Assembly: GCF_001591265.1 (NCBI RefSeq)
Contig: NZ_BCUL01000009.1
Location: 1 to 64,000 of the forward strand
Direction of reading: 5' to 3'
Length of the DNA: 64,000 nucleotides
Source of the DNA: Moraxella atlantae NBRC 14588
Lineage (GTDB): Bacteria > Pseudomonadota > Gammaproteobacteria > Pseudomonadales > Moraxellaceae
Positions 7,089 through 15,870 of the stretch are shown here, one piece after another (within the stretch, counting starts at the first letter, position 1; the number at the start of each line of letters is the position of its first letter). A program made the translations under genes and the position numbers. The notes beneath the pieces were generated by a model, which had not been told where the DNA came from, made no database searches, and saw only the letters and a program-made list of their open reading frames with translations.

Positions 7089-10031
7089 ATGTGTGACGAT
7101 ATGAACCAAGCAAACCATCCAGCCAATGCTATTCAAACCGCCCTTGATAATCTACAAGCTACCTATAGCCCAAGCGATATTGAGCACGGCATGTACCAAC
7201 GTTGGGAGCAGGCAGGTTATTTTAAGCCCGATTACAGTAAGCCCAATGCGTTTTCAATTGTGTTGCCACCGCCGAACGTCACGGGTAGCTTGCACATGGG
7301 GCATGGTTTTAACAACACCATCATGGACACACTGGTGCGCTATCACCGTATGTTGGGCGACAACACGCTGTGGCAAGCAGGTACAGACCATGCTGGTATT
7401 GCCACCCAAATGGTGGTCGAGCGCCAGCTCAACGCGCAAGGTGTCACGCGGCGCGATTTGGGACGTGAGGCGTTTTTGGACAAAATATGGGCGTGGAAGG
7501 CCGAATCAGGCGGCAACATCACCCGTCAAATCCGCCGTTTGGGTTCGTCGTTGGACTGGACGCGCGAACGCTTTACCATGGATGAAGGGTTGTCAAATGC
7601 GGTCAAAGAGGCGTTTGTTGGGCTGTATGAAGACGGCTTAATTTATCGCGGTAAACGCTTGGTAAACTGGGATGTCAAGCTTGAAACCGCGCTGTCGGAT
7701 CTAGAGGTTGAGAACATCGATGAGCAAGGCTCGTTGTGGCATTTTCGCTATTATTTCACCGATGCGGACGTGACGACTGCCGATGGCAAAAACTATGTGG
7801 TGGTGGCAACCACACGCCCAGAAACCTTGCTTGGCGATACCGCTGTTGCTGTCAATCCCAATGACAGCCGCTATCAGCAGCTGATTGGTAAAACCGTGAC
7901 GCTGCCGATTACGGGGCGTATCGTGCCGATTGTTGCTGATGATTATGTCGAGCAAGAATTTGGCACAGGTGTGGTCAAAATCACCCCTGCGCATGATTTT
8001 AATGATTATGAGCTGGGCAAACGTCATGATTTGCCGTTTATCAATATTTTTGACAAAAACGCCAATATCTTGCCGCAGTTGCAAATTTTCCACAGCTTGC
8101 AGCAGGCGGATGCTGAGCTTGTGGACACCCCTGCCGATTATAGCGGACTGGGACGTTTTGCCGCGCGTAAACAGTTGGTGGCGCAAGCTGAGCAGCAAGG
8201 CTGGCTTGAGAAAATCGAGCCTTACGCGCTCAAAGCTCCGCGCGGTGACCGCAGCGGTGAGGTTGTCGAGCCGTATTTGACTGACCAATGGTATGTTGCC
8301 ATTGCCAAGCTTGCCAAGCCTGCCATTGATGCGGTAGAAAATGGCGATATCGAGTTTGTGCCTGCACAGTACAAAAATATGTACATGGCATGGATGCGTG
8401 ATATTCAAGACTGGTGCATCAGCCGCCAGTTGTGGTGGGGGCATCGTATCCCTGCATGGTATGATGCAGATGGCAAGGTGTACGTTGGGCGCAGTGAGGA
8501 TGAAGTTCGCCAAAAATACAACCTTGGCGAGACACCACTGCAGCAAGATGAAGATGTGCTAGACACATGGTTTAGCTCAGCGTTGTGGACGTTTTCAACC
8601 TTAGGCTGGGCGGATGCCAGTGACGATGGCAAGGCATTGGCGGCGTTTCACCCGACCAACGTGTTGGTGACGGGCTTTGACATCATTTTCTTTTGGGTCG
8701 CGCGTATGATTATGCTGACCTTGCACTTCATCAAAGACAAAGACGGCAAGCCGCAAGTACCGTTTAAAACCGTGTATGTGCATGGTTTGGTGCGTGACGG
8801 ACAAGGGCAAAAAATGTCCAAATCCAAAGGCAACGTGCTTGACCCAATTGACCTCATCGACGGCATTGACCTTGATAGCCTGATCGCCAAACGCACCACA
8901 GGGCTGATGAACCCCAAAGACGCGGACAAAATTGCCAAACAAACGCGCAAAGAATTCCCCGATGGTATCAATGCCTATGGCACAGACGCGCTGCGCTTCA
9001 CGTTTGCCTCACTTGCCAGCACAGGGCGCGACATCAACTTTGACATCAAACGTATTGAAGGCTATCGCAATTTTTGCAATAAAATCTGGAACGCCACGCG
9101 CTTTGTATTGATGAATGGTGTGGACAAAGACGGCAACGCGCTGCCGCTTGATCACACCGCCAAGCCCGAGCTGTGGGAGCTGCCCGAACGTTGGATTATC
9201 AGCCGCATGAACGCCACGGTGCGCGACATCAATCAATACATGCAGCAATACCGCTTTGACTTGGTCAGCCAGTCGATTTATGAATTTATTTGGAATGAAT
9301 ATTGCGATTGGTACATTGAGCTTGCCAAAGCCAGCCTCAATGACCCAAGCGTCAGCACCGAGCGGCAAGCGCAAATTCGCTATGTGCTACTGGCGGTGCT
9401 GGAAGTCGCTATGCGCTTTAGCCATCCCATCATGCCGTATTTGACCGAACGCATTTGGCAAACCATTGCGCCGTTGATTGACAAAAAAATTGCCGATAGC
9501 ATTGTCATCGCGCCGTTTCCGCAAGCCGATAATGCCGCCATCAGTGAGCAAACCGAGCAGGACATGGCATGGCTACAGGCGTTGATTGGTGCGGTGCGTA
9601 ACATTCGCGGTGAGATGAAGCTGGGCAATGCCGTGCGCCTACCTGTCATTTTAGAAAACGTCAGCGCAGACGAGGCGGCAAGCCTTAGCCGTATCGAAAA
9701 CCAGTTTAAAGCACTTGCCAAGGTTGAAAGCCTCACTACAGTGCAAACAGGCGCGGATGTGCCGCTGTCATCATCAAGCATGGTTGGGCAGGTCAAGGTC
9801 ATGGTACCGATGAAAGGCTTGATCGATCCAACAGCAGAGCTTGCCCGTCTTGGTAAGACCCAAGACAAGCTACAAGCCCAAGCCGATGGTATCGCGCGTA
9901 AGCTTACCAATGAAGGTTTTGTCAGCAAAGCACCGCCTGCGGTGGTCACCGCTGAGCAAGCCAAATTGGACGAGCTACAAACGCAACTGGCAGAAATCGG
10001 TAAACAGGTCGAGCAGTTAAAGGCGTTATAA
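7089..10031 (+). CDS. valS: Valyl-tRNA synthetase
   Basis: This class I aminoacyl-tRNA synthetase charges tRNA-Val in the cytoplasm. It has the HIGH-type motif (HMGHG, residues 69-73) within [15 protein letters not shown], the KMSKS motif near residues 575-579, an editing domain ([15 protein letters not shown]) and a C-terminal coiled coil rich in Lys, Gln and Glu. The length of 980 residues is normal. The start is ATG 7089, or ATG 7101 four codons later; neither has a clear Shine-Dalgarno. The direct repeats just upstream may take part in its control. Confidence 0.96.
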   Translation: MCDDMNQANHPANAIQTALDNLQATYSPSDIEHGMYQRWEQAGYFKPDYSKPNAFSIVLPPPNVTGSLHMGHGFNNTIMDTLVRYHRMLGDNTLWQAGTDHAGIATQMVVERQLNAQGVTRRDLGREAFLDKIWAWKAESGGNITRQIRRLGSSLDWTRERFTMDEGLSNAVKEAFVGLYEDGLIYRGKRLVNWDVKLETALSDLEVENIDEQGSLWHFRYYFTDADVTTADGKNYVVVATTRPETLLGDTAVAVNPNDSRYQQLIGKTVTLPITGRIVPIVADDYVEQEFGTGVVKITPAHDFNDYELGKRHDLPFINIFDKNANILPQLQIFHSLQQADAELVDTPADYSGLGRFAARKQLVAQAEQQGWLEKIEPYALKAPRGDRSGEVVEPYLTDQWYVAIAKLAKPAIDAVENGDIEFVPAQYKNMYMAWMRDIQDWCISRQLWWGHRIPAWYDADGKVYVGRSEDEVRQKYNLGETPLQQDEDVLDTWFSSALWTFSTLGWADASDDGKALAAFHPTNVLVTGFDIIFFWVARMIMLTLHFIKDKDGKPQVPFKTVYVHGLVRDGQGQKMSKSKGNVLDPIDLIDGIDLDSLIAKRTTGLMNPKDADKIAKQTRKEFPDGINAYGTDALRFTFASLASTGRDINFDIKRIEGYRNFCNKIWNATRFVLMNGVDKDGNALPLDHTAKPELWELPERWIISRMNATVRDINQYMQQYRFDLVSQSIYEFIWNEYCDWYIELAKASLNDPSVSTERQAQIRYVLLAVLEVAMRFSHPIMPYLTERIWQTIAPLIDKKIADSIVIAPFPQADNAAISEQTEQDMAWLQALIGAVRNIRGEMKLGNAVRLPVILENVSADEAASLSRIENQFKALAKVESLTTVQTGADVPLSSSSMVGQVKVMVPMKGLIDPTAELARLGKTQDKLQAQADGIARKLTNEGFVSKAPPAVVTAEQAKLDELQTQLAEIGKQVEQLKAL

Positions 10032-10411
10032 TTTTTTCACAGGTAAAAACAGATAAATAAGCAAGCAACCAACGATGTTGATATTTCACCACCAAGCAGG
10101 CGTGCTGACCGACTTAGACGAGCAGCCGTTTGCCCTTGAAAAAGACATGCAAAAACTGGTTGAACACAACCTTGAGGGCATGCTGAGTTTACGGTTAATT
10201 CGTTCTGAATTTACCATCAAAAACAGTCGCATCGATACGTTAGCGTATGACCCTGAGGCCAATGCGTTTGTCATTATCGAATTTAAACGCGAAAGAAATT
10301 TTAGCGTCATTGACCAAGGGGTGGCGTATCTGAGTCTAATGTTGGAATACAAATCCGACTTTATCATTCGTTGCCGTAAACCTGCGACTTCAGGCGGTGG
10401 ATATAAGGCAA

Positions 10412-10440
10412 TTGTTAAATGCGATGAGTTTTGCTATACT
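10412..10440 (+). promoter_or_regulatory. Promoter-like sequence inside short element copy 1
   Basis: TTGTTA and TATACT are separated by exactly 17 bp and read toward the right end. The -10 overlaps an inverted repeat (GATGAG / CTCATC). It is identical in all three copies and absent from the tnpB element. Confidence 0.6.
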
Positions 10441-10446
10441 CATCTC

Positions 10447-10705
10447 ACTATATTCAATGTCTTACATTCCACAGTTAAGTTAAGACTAAATTGCGAGTAC
10501 GCAGTAACTTAACTGGTAAGACGTTTCCAAACACACACTTAAGCTAATTCGTGTCTATGACAATCCTAATGGTAGGATTAGCTTAAAATAAGAACCTAAG
10601 ATGTACGGTGTGTCGTACGGGCGGTTGCCATTGTCTTAGGTTTGCGGTGGGGCTTCACCGTCTTGCAGAAGGAATCCCCTCACTTTAGGGAGGGGAGGAA
10701 GTCAA
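10447..10705 (+). ncRNA. Predicted omega-RNA-like structured RNA, copy 1
   Basis: The region from the expected transcription start to the element's right end is about 259 nt of nested hairpins. It ends in the same 3' scaffold as the tnpB element, so a transcript would read on into the flank starting TGTCGAGTACAACGAA, the presumed guide. No transcription evidence is available here; the call is an inference from structure and from TnpB biology. Confidence 0.4.
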
Positions 10706-11506
10706 TGTCGAGTACAACGAAAGCCAACCTGAACCGTTAAAGCGCAGTGATGTCGATTGGTCGCAAAGTCGGGTCATGTTTATCGCGCCATCGTTTACCC
10801 AGTTTCAAAAACAATCCACCAATTTTAAAGACTTGGCGATTGAGTTGTGGGAGCTAAAACGCTTTACGCAAAACATCATTGTATTAAACCCGATTCACAA
10901 AACCAAAAATGCGCCGTCACTCAAACAAATCAATGCCTCCTCCACAAATGCGTCTTTGCCCACACACGCTCGTGGAGGCGAACTGGCACAAAGTGAATTG
11001 GCAAAAATTAGCCAAGAAATTGTGGTGTACGATGAGGCGTATCATTTGGCGGATGCCAGCGATGATATCCAAGAATTGTTTGAAACATTTAAAGACGCGA
11101 TTTTAAACCTATCTGGCGATATCACGGTTGATTATAAAAAGCATTACATCGCCTTTAAAAAGAAACGCAATCTGGTCGATATTCATGTTTAAAAAAAATC
11201 TTTAAAAATGTGGATTAATAAACGTTTAGGTGAACTTGATGACCCCAAGCACTTAGCGCGTAACGTTGCTGAGGTGGGGCATTGGGGCAATGGCGATTAT
11301 GAAATCACCGTGCATGACAGCAAAGATTTAGAATATATCATGAGTTTGGTCAAACAAACCCTTTGACAAGCTGAACCGAAAAGCATTTGCGCCAAACCAA
11401 CGTTTGCGTTATGCTAGACTCACGGCAAGGAATGCCAGCATTAAATCGCCAAATTGGAACCGCCAAAATAGAACGTTACATCATGAGCAAGCAAGGAGGC
11501 TTCGCC

Positions 11507-11962
11507 ATGACAACCGCCGTTTTTTCTACATTCAAATCCAAAAAATCCCTTGACAGTTGGCTAGCGGATTATGCCGTCAGCCACCAACACCCAATCAATA
11601 AGAAAATCCATTGGTTGTGTGTGCCGACGATTTTTGCCAGTATTGTCGGCATGGGTATAAGTTGGCAAGCCGCGTTTACGTTGGTTGTGTTGGCGTTGGT
11701 CATGTTGTTTTATCTGCGTTTATCAACAACGCTATTTATCGCCATGGGTATGTTTGTGCTGCTGTGTTTGACGGCGGTCAAGCTGCTACCATTTGGCTTT
11801 AAGTTTTATTTTGCCGTGTTTGTGGTGGCGTGGATTGGGCAATTTATCGGGCATAAAATCGAAGGCAAAAAACCATCCTTCTTTGATGATTTACAGTTTT
11901 TATTGATTGGACCGACATGGGTGGTGCATTCTTTGCGTCCAACAAAACACCCTGCTGATTAA
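11507..11962 (+). CDS. DUF962 (Mpo1/YGL010w-like) membrane protein
   Basis: This 151-residue membrane protein has the family motifs HQHPINKKIHWLCVP near the N-terminus and GHKIEGKKPSFFDDLQFLLIGP near the C-terminus. These supply conserved histidines around four hydrophobic segments. Yeast Mpo1 is an iron-dependent dioxygenase of 2-hydroxy fatty acids; whether bacterial members share that activity is not established. The start at 11507 has a strong AAGGAGG seven bases upstream. Longer in-frame starts (11387, 11462) add unlikely sequence. Confidence 0.8.
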   Translation: MTTAVFSTFKSKKSLDSWLADYAVSHQHPINKKIHWLCVPTIFASIVGMGISWQAAFTLVVLALVMLFYLRLSTTLFIAMGMFVLLCLTAVKLLPFGFKFYFAVFVVAWIGQFIGHKIEGKKPSFFDDLQFLLIGPTWVVHSLRPTKHPAD

Positions 11963-12020
11963 TTTCAGCTGCCTAAATGTAGCCAAAAAAAATTCAGTCG
12001 AAAAAAGTCAGCCGAAAAAA

Positions 12021-12449
12021 TCAACGCGGCAACACGCGCCATGCCGCCACGCCCAACGCGCCGCCAGCGGTCAGCGCGTTTAGAGCGATGATTGCCCATG
12101 CCGTCGCCAGTGACTTATTCGCACCAATGCCCACCACCAACAAAAAACTGACTGGCAGGCTCAGCAATACACCCAGCACCACCAAAACTATCAGCAAGCC
12201 CTTGCGATAACGCTGCCTAAAAATCGCTAAGACCACCGCCACCACGAAACCCACCACACCCATCGCCGCTGCACCGTACACAAATGCCGCGCTAAGTTCC
12301 GATAAATTATCGCCAATTGCGCGTGTTTGCCAAAGGTTGGCTACGGCAAACGCCAAATCACCCAATACCATCAATACACCGCCTGCCAAACTGGCATACG
12401 CACCAAACCAGACGATAACCGCAAAACGTGAATAAACAGATGTCGGCAT
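12021..12449 (-). CDS. Hypothetical four-helix membrane protein
   Basis: The 142-residue product has four hydrophobic segments, at about 7-35, 55-80, 88-112 and 117-138, joined by short basic loops (RQRYRKG, WRVLPR). I do not recognise the family. The ATG at 12449 follows a weak GGGGCAAG; a GTG at 12470 would add seven residues. It stands alone between convergent and divergent neighbours, so context gives no functional hint. Confidence 0.6.
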   Translation of the reverse strand: MPTSVYSRFAVIVWFGAYASLAGGVLMVLGDLAFAVANLWQTRAIGDNLSELSAAFVYGAAAMGVVGFVVAVVLAIFRQRYRKGLLIVLVVLGVLLSLPVSFLLVVGIGANKSLATAWAIIALNALTAGGALGVAAWRVLPR

Positions 12450-12630
12450 AGCTTGCCCCAAAATCAGCACATCATCCCAACACAGTAAACGCTATAAGCA
12501 CCACAATCAAGCGTAATCACAAAACCGCACGGTAAACGGTTGTCACCTGCGCTGCGTCATGGCACAATGGCGGTTGATCAACCGCAAGTATTTAACTTGC
12601 GCCTATCCATCGTCACGACAAAGGATTGCC

Positions 12631-13464
12631 ATGACTACTTTTGACATCACACAGACTGCCAACCCAGCCCAAAGCAAAAAAGTTCTATTTGACGTGCAAC
12701 ATGCCGTCGCCATCATTACACTCAATGATCCCACATCGCTCAACGCTTTGCACAGTGATATGATTGCCGAATTATCTGCCGCGCTAGACAAAGCCCTGTA
12801 TGACGCGCAGGTCAAAGTGATTGTGCTGACAGGGGCAGGACGCGCGTTTTGTAGCGGTGGTGATATCCGCGAAATGGTGGCGGCATTGGACACCCCACAA
12901 GACAGCGCACACATGGCATACAGCCTTGCCGACGGTTTGGGTGAGGTGGTGCGAAAAATCCGTAAAATTAACAAACCCATCATCGCGCGAATCAACGGTA
13001 CGGCAGCAGGTGCAGGCATGAATATCGCGCTGGCGTGTGATTTTCGTGTGGCAAGCGATGATGCCAAGTTTTTACAAGCGTTTGTCAATATCGGTTTGGT
13101 GCCCGATGCAGGTGGGATTTATTTATTAACCCAACTGATTGGCGCGGCAAAGACCACCCAATTGGTGATGCTAGGCGAATTGCTCGATGCCAAAACCGCA
13201 CAGGATTTGGGGTTGCTGCACCGCTTGGTGCCTGCTGATGCACTGGATGCAACCGTCACACAACTAACTGAGCGTTTGTGCGCGCTGCCGACGCTTGCGC
13301 TGGCTGCGATCAAACAGTCGATCAACCAAGTAGCCTACACAGGACTTGCCGCCGCGCTTGAGCAAGAAACAATTTATCAAGCCCAAATGGCACAAACGCA
13401 AGATTTTCAAGAAGGCGTACGCGCATTTTTACAAAAACGTCCTGCGCAGTTTGTCGGGCGTTAA
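12631..13464 (+). CDS. Enoyl-CoA hydratase/isomerase family protein
   Basis: This crotonase-fold enzyme of 277 residues has the CoA-binding and oxyanion-hole motifs GRAFCSGGDIREM and NGTAAGAGMNIALACDFRVAS, then an acidic catalytic position in NIGLVPDAGGIYLL. The single acidic residue in that loop and the overall pattern resemble PaaG/PaaF-type isomerases and hydratases. The substrate is not known. The start ATG at 12631 follows AAAGGA. It is separate from the fadBA genes 22 kb away. Confidence 0.85.
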   Translation: MTTFDITQTANPAQSKKVLFDVQHAVAIITLNDPTSLNALHSDMIAELSAALDKALYDAQVKVIVLTGAGRAFCSGGDIREMVAALDTPQDSAHMAYSLADGLGEVVRKIRKINKPIIARINGTAAGAGMNIALACDFRVASDDAKFLQAFVNIGLVPDAGGIYLLTQLIGAAKTTQLVMLGELLDAKTAQDLGLLHRLVPADALDATVTQLTERLCALPTLALAAIKQSINQVAYTGLAAALEQETIYQAQMAQTQDFQEGVRAFLQKRPAQFVGR

Positions 13465-13519
13465 ACCAGTTTATAGAAAAAGTTTATTTTTAAACAAGTG
13501 TTGTTAAATCAAGCTATTT

Positions 13520-14278
13520 ATGAATACTCAGCCAAATGTCATCGATCAGCACCCTCACCGCCGCACCGTCCCCAAAGCCTTGCTACCCGATGCGGTTGCG
13601 GCTGCCAATCGTGCCGAAGCCGCTCAGCCGCAAGCATTTTTTGATGACTTTGCCCAAGCGGTAACGGTGTATCGTGATGACGCGGTTTGGGTGGTGGATA
13701 AACCCGCAGGCTTGTTGTCGGTTGATGGCAAAGATTTGAAGGTCAGTATGCAGGCGCGTTTGCTTAAAGCTGATCCTAGCGTTAAGCTTGTGCATCGGCT
13801 TGATATGGATACCTCAGGCTTGCTGATTTTTGCCCGCAGTAGCGCGGCGCAAACTCACCTTGCTAAGCAGTTTATCGCCCGAGTGCCACAAAAGTGCTAC
13901 CAAGCGCTGGTTTTTGGTACGCTGATGGGGCAGGGCAGTGTAGACGCACCAGTGCGCTATGAGCCAACGCTTAAGCCCAAGCACATTGTAGACAATGACT
14001 GGCACAAACCTGCGCTCACGCATTACACCGCCTTGCACCATGAATTGCGCCAAGGCCAGCCTATCACGCGTGTTGCGCTTGAGCCTATCACGGGGCGCAG
14101 TCATCAATTGCGTGTGCATATGTTGCACCTTGGGCATGTCATGCTGGGTGATCCAATTTATGCCGAAGGGGTGGCGCTTAGCCTTGCGCCGCGGCTGTGC
14201 CTACACGCGCATACGCTGGCGCTTAATCATCCCGATACAGGCGTGTGGATGGCATGGGCTAGTCCTGTACCGTTTTAG
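13520..14278 (+). CDS. rluA: RluA-family pseudouridine synthase
   Basis: The motif HRLDMDTSGLLIFA near residue 93 contains the catalytic aspartate of the RluA family. LEPITGRSHQLRVHM and the C-terminal HAHTLAL complete the domain. There is no N-terminal S4 domain, which fits RluA (23S rRNA U746 and tRNA U32) better than RluC or RluD. The N-terminal 45 residues are extra relative to the E. coli protein. The exact target site is inferred from domain layout only. A terminator follows. Confidence 0.85.
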   Translation: MNTQPNVIDQHPHRRTVPKALLPDAVAAANRAEAAQPQAFFDDFAQAVTVYRDDAVWVVDKPAGLLSVDGKDLKVSMQARLLKADPSVKLVHRLDMDTSGLLIFARSSAAQTHLAKQFIARVPQKCYQALVFGTLMGQGSVDAPVRYEPTLKPKHIVDNDWHKPALTHYTALHHELRQGQPITRVALEPITGRSHQLRVHMLHLGHVMLGDPIYAEGVALSLAPRLCLHAHTLALNHPDTGVWMAWASPVPF

Positions 14279-14330
14279 CCATGTTATTTTAAACGCGTTG
14301 CTTAAAAAATAGTGCGTTAACAACCCAAAA

Positions 14331-14361
14331 AACGCCGTTATCAAATGATACAAACGGCGTT
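14331..14361. terminator. Hairpin between convergent rluA and a secreted-protein gene
   Basis: The arms AACGCCGTT and AACGGCGTT flank a 13-nt loop. An A-run precedes it, so it would terminate leftward transcription best. The T-run on the rightward side is weak. Confidence 0.65.
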
Positions 14362-14383
14362 GGTTATGGGTTTAAAAATCGTT

Positions 14384-14794
14384 TTATGGCTGATTGACTA
14401 CCACGTTTTGGTTGGTATTAATCAAAATCTCAGACGGGCCATCAACCACCACACGCACGTTGTGTTGGTCATCTTGTTGTGACTTATAGTAGCTGTCCTC
14501 GGCAACTGTGCAGCCATGACAACGATTGAGCGCGTAGAACGGCTCGTCAATCAAGGTTTGACGCGCGCGCACGGCATCGCCATTGAACAAAGTAAACGGC
14601 AAGCTTGCTACCCAAGCCGCCGCGCCGCCAACCACTGCCATCAAACCAAGTGGTTTGCCAACCACGGTATCGACCACCATGCGGTCATAAGTGGGGCCAA
14701 AGTTTTCATCATCGACTTCAATCGCAGCAAAACTTGGCGATATCATCGCCGCGCTAAGCATTCCCACCAAAAGGCTGCGTTTGACGGTTTTCAT
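14384..14794 (-). CDS. Hypothetical secreted protein
   Basis: The 136-residue protein starts with a clear signal peptide (MKTVKRSLLVGMLSAAMISPSFA) with likely cleavage after AFA-like residues near 24. The mature part contains a hydrophobic segment (PLGLMAVVGGAAAWVASLPF) and two cysteines in RCHGC. Similar small proteins occur next to envelope genes in Pseudomonas and are often left unnamed. The start ATG at 14794 follows AAGGA; an upstream in-frame start at 14857 would bury the signal peptide. Function unknown. Confidence 0.7.
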   Translation of the reverse strand: MKTVKRSLLVGMLSAAMISPSFAAIEVDDENFGPTYDRMVVDTVVGKPLGLMAVVGGAAAWVASLPFTLFNGDAVRARQTLIDEPFYALNRCHGCTVAEDSYYKSQQDDQHNVRVVVDGPSEILINTNQNVVVNQP

Positions 14795-14958
14795 AGAGTT
14801 ATCCTTGATGTCAAATATTGATGTGATCAAGCAGTAATAAGTTGGCTGAGCGAACAAATTTTATCGCAATAGCGTTACATTAGCGCAAACTAACCGGCTT
14901 AGCAAGCACCAATCGTGGCAACGGCAAATTTAGCAGATAATTAGCAGATCTTCAGTAC

Positions 14959-15840
14959 TCAATGGGGCGTTTGATCATCAAGCGGCTGACAATACGGACA
15001 AAACGCACTGGTGCGCTGCTCGATTTTGACCTGCTCAATTGGCGTTTGGCACACAGGGCATGGCTCACCGACCTTGCCATATACGTTGAGCGTCTGCTGA
15101 AAATATCCCGTTTTACCATCTGCAACAGTAAAATCACGCAATGTCGAACCACCCTTGGCGATCGCGGCGCGTAGAACCGTCTGAATTTGTGCCGCTAACG
15201 CATCAAGCTGTGCAAGTGTCAGACGATTGGCAGGGGTCAGCGGATGAATGCGCGTGATGAACAATGCCTCGGTAGCGTAAATATTGCCCACACCAACGAC
15301 AACACGCTGATTCATAATGACGGATTTAATCGGACGCGTGCTTGGGCGTTTACCGCCATGAATGATCTGCCACAGATACGCACCATTGAATGCTGCGTCT
15401 AATGGCTCGATACCCAGCGGCGTTAAAAGCTTGTCGCGGTAATCATCGAGCCATAGCACCATACCAAAGCGGCGTGGGTCGTGGTAGTGCAACTGGCTGT
15501 GCTCGCCATTGCCATGGTCAAAATGCCAAATCACATGGTCATGCTTGCGTTTTGCAAAGCCTGCTGGGTGCTGCTGCAAACTGCCCGACATGCCCAAATG
15601 CACCAACAGCTGTTTGGCGGCGGTGGGCGCTGGCGTGGTGATATCGCTTGGCGCAAAGGTTAAAATCAAATATTTGGCACGGCGTTGAACATCGCTTAGG
15701 GTATGCGCGTGCAAGTCGGTTAAATTTTGAGGAATCGCCCAACGTAACTTGGGTGCAAAGACTTCAACACGTTGCAACCGCTGTCCTAGCAGTGGGGACA
15801 GGCTGGTTGCCGTGGTTTGTACTTCAGGTAATTCAGGCAT
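14959..15840 (-). CDS. mutM: Formamidopyrimidine-DNA glycosylase (Fpg)
   Basis: MutM removes 8-oxoguanine and ring-opened purines and nicks the abasic site. The N-terminal MPELPEVQT carries the catalytic Pro and Glu after Met removal. The helix-two-turn-helix region has NQRVVVGVGNIYATE. The C-terminal zinc finger is complete (CPVC then 16 residues then CPYC). At 293 residues it is slightly longer than the E. coli enzyme. It lies 30 bp after relA on the same strand and may be cotranscribed. Confidence 0.95.
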   Translation of the reverse strand: MPELPEVQTTATSLSPLLGQRLQRVEVFAPKLRWAIPQNLTDLHAHTLSDVQRRAKYLILTFAPSDITTPAPTAAKQLLVHLGMSGSLQQHPAGFAKRKHDHVIWHFDHGNGEHSQLHYHDPRRFGMVLWLDDYRDKLLTPLGIEPLDAAFNGAYLWQIIHGGKRPSTRPIKSVIMNQRVVVGVGNIYATEALFITRIHPLTPANRLTLAQLDALAAQIQTVLRAAIAKGGSTLRDFTVADGKTGYFQQTLNVYGKVGEPCPVCQTPIEQVKIEQRTSAFCPYCQPLDDQTPH

Positions 15841-15870
15841 CGTAAAACAGTTTTAAACCTCTAACGATAT

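Larger units (their letters stand above)
10365..10705 (+). mobile_element. Short IS200/IS605-end element, copy 1 (341 bp, no ORF)
   Basis: The left end CATTCGTTGCCGTAAACC and the right end (CCCCTCACTTTAGGGAGGGG hairpin, then GAAGTCAA) match the ends of the tnpB element at 22724-23946. There is no coding capacity. The interior holds several perfect inverted repeats: CAGTTAAGTTA / TAACTTAACTG at about 10471-10515, AAGCTAAT / ATTAGCTT enclosing AATCCTA / TAGGATT at about 10540-10584, and CCTAAGA / TCTTAGG at about 10594-10640. Insertion is after TTTAT with no target duplication, as expected for IS200/IS605 Y1-transposase substrates. It interrupts the PD-(D/E)xK-like gene. Confidence 0.88.
10075..11366 (+). 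pseudogene. Broken DUF5655/PD-(D/E)xK-like gene: split by a short IS605-end element and a nonsense codon
   Basis: The 5' part (10075-10364) encodes a nuclease-like N-terminal domain with RIDTLAYD followed by VIIEFKRERN, which fits the D...ExK pattern. The frame is interrupted at 10365-10705 by the short element. If that element is removed, the sequence rejoins in frame as DFIVEYNESQPEPLKRSDVDW and continues to 11189. There a TAA (11190-11192), probably a former CAA, stops it. Beyond the stop the same frame continues to a TGA at 11364-11366 and still reads like the family C-terminus (GELDDPKHLARNV, GHWGNGDYEI). Two independent lesions make this a pseudogene. The intact family is of uncertain function and is sometimes annotated as endonuclease NucS/DUF91-like. 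Confidence 0.88.

Noticed and set aside
7701-8546. 281-residue minus-strand ORF inside valS
   Set aside because: It lies fully opposite a conserved synthetase gene, its translation shows no family pattern, and no ribosome site is seen.
10075-10512. ORF of 145 residues ending inside the short element
   Set aside because: The last 49 codons are translated from the element's left part. The true gene continues beyond the element, so this is a fragment of the pseudogene, not a separate gene.
10365-10705. CRISPR array or tRNA-like repeat explanation for the repeated sequence
   Set aside because: The three copies are dispersed, each is a single unit of 341-342 bp, and their ends match a tnpB element. 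There is no repeat-spacer pattern.
10776-11192. ORF of 138 residues as an independent gene
   Set aside because: Its frame continues upstream to the element junction without a ribosome site, and it reads as the middle of the broken gene.
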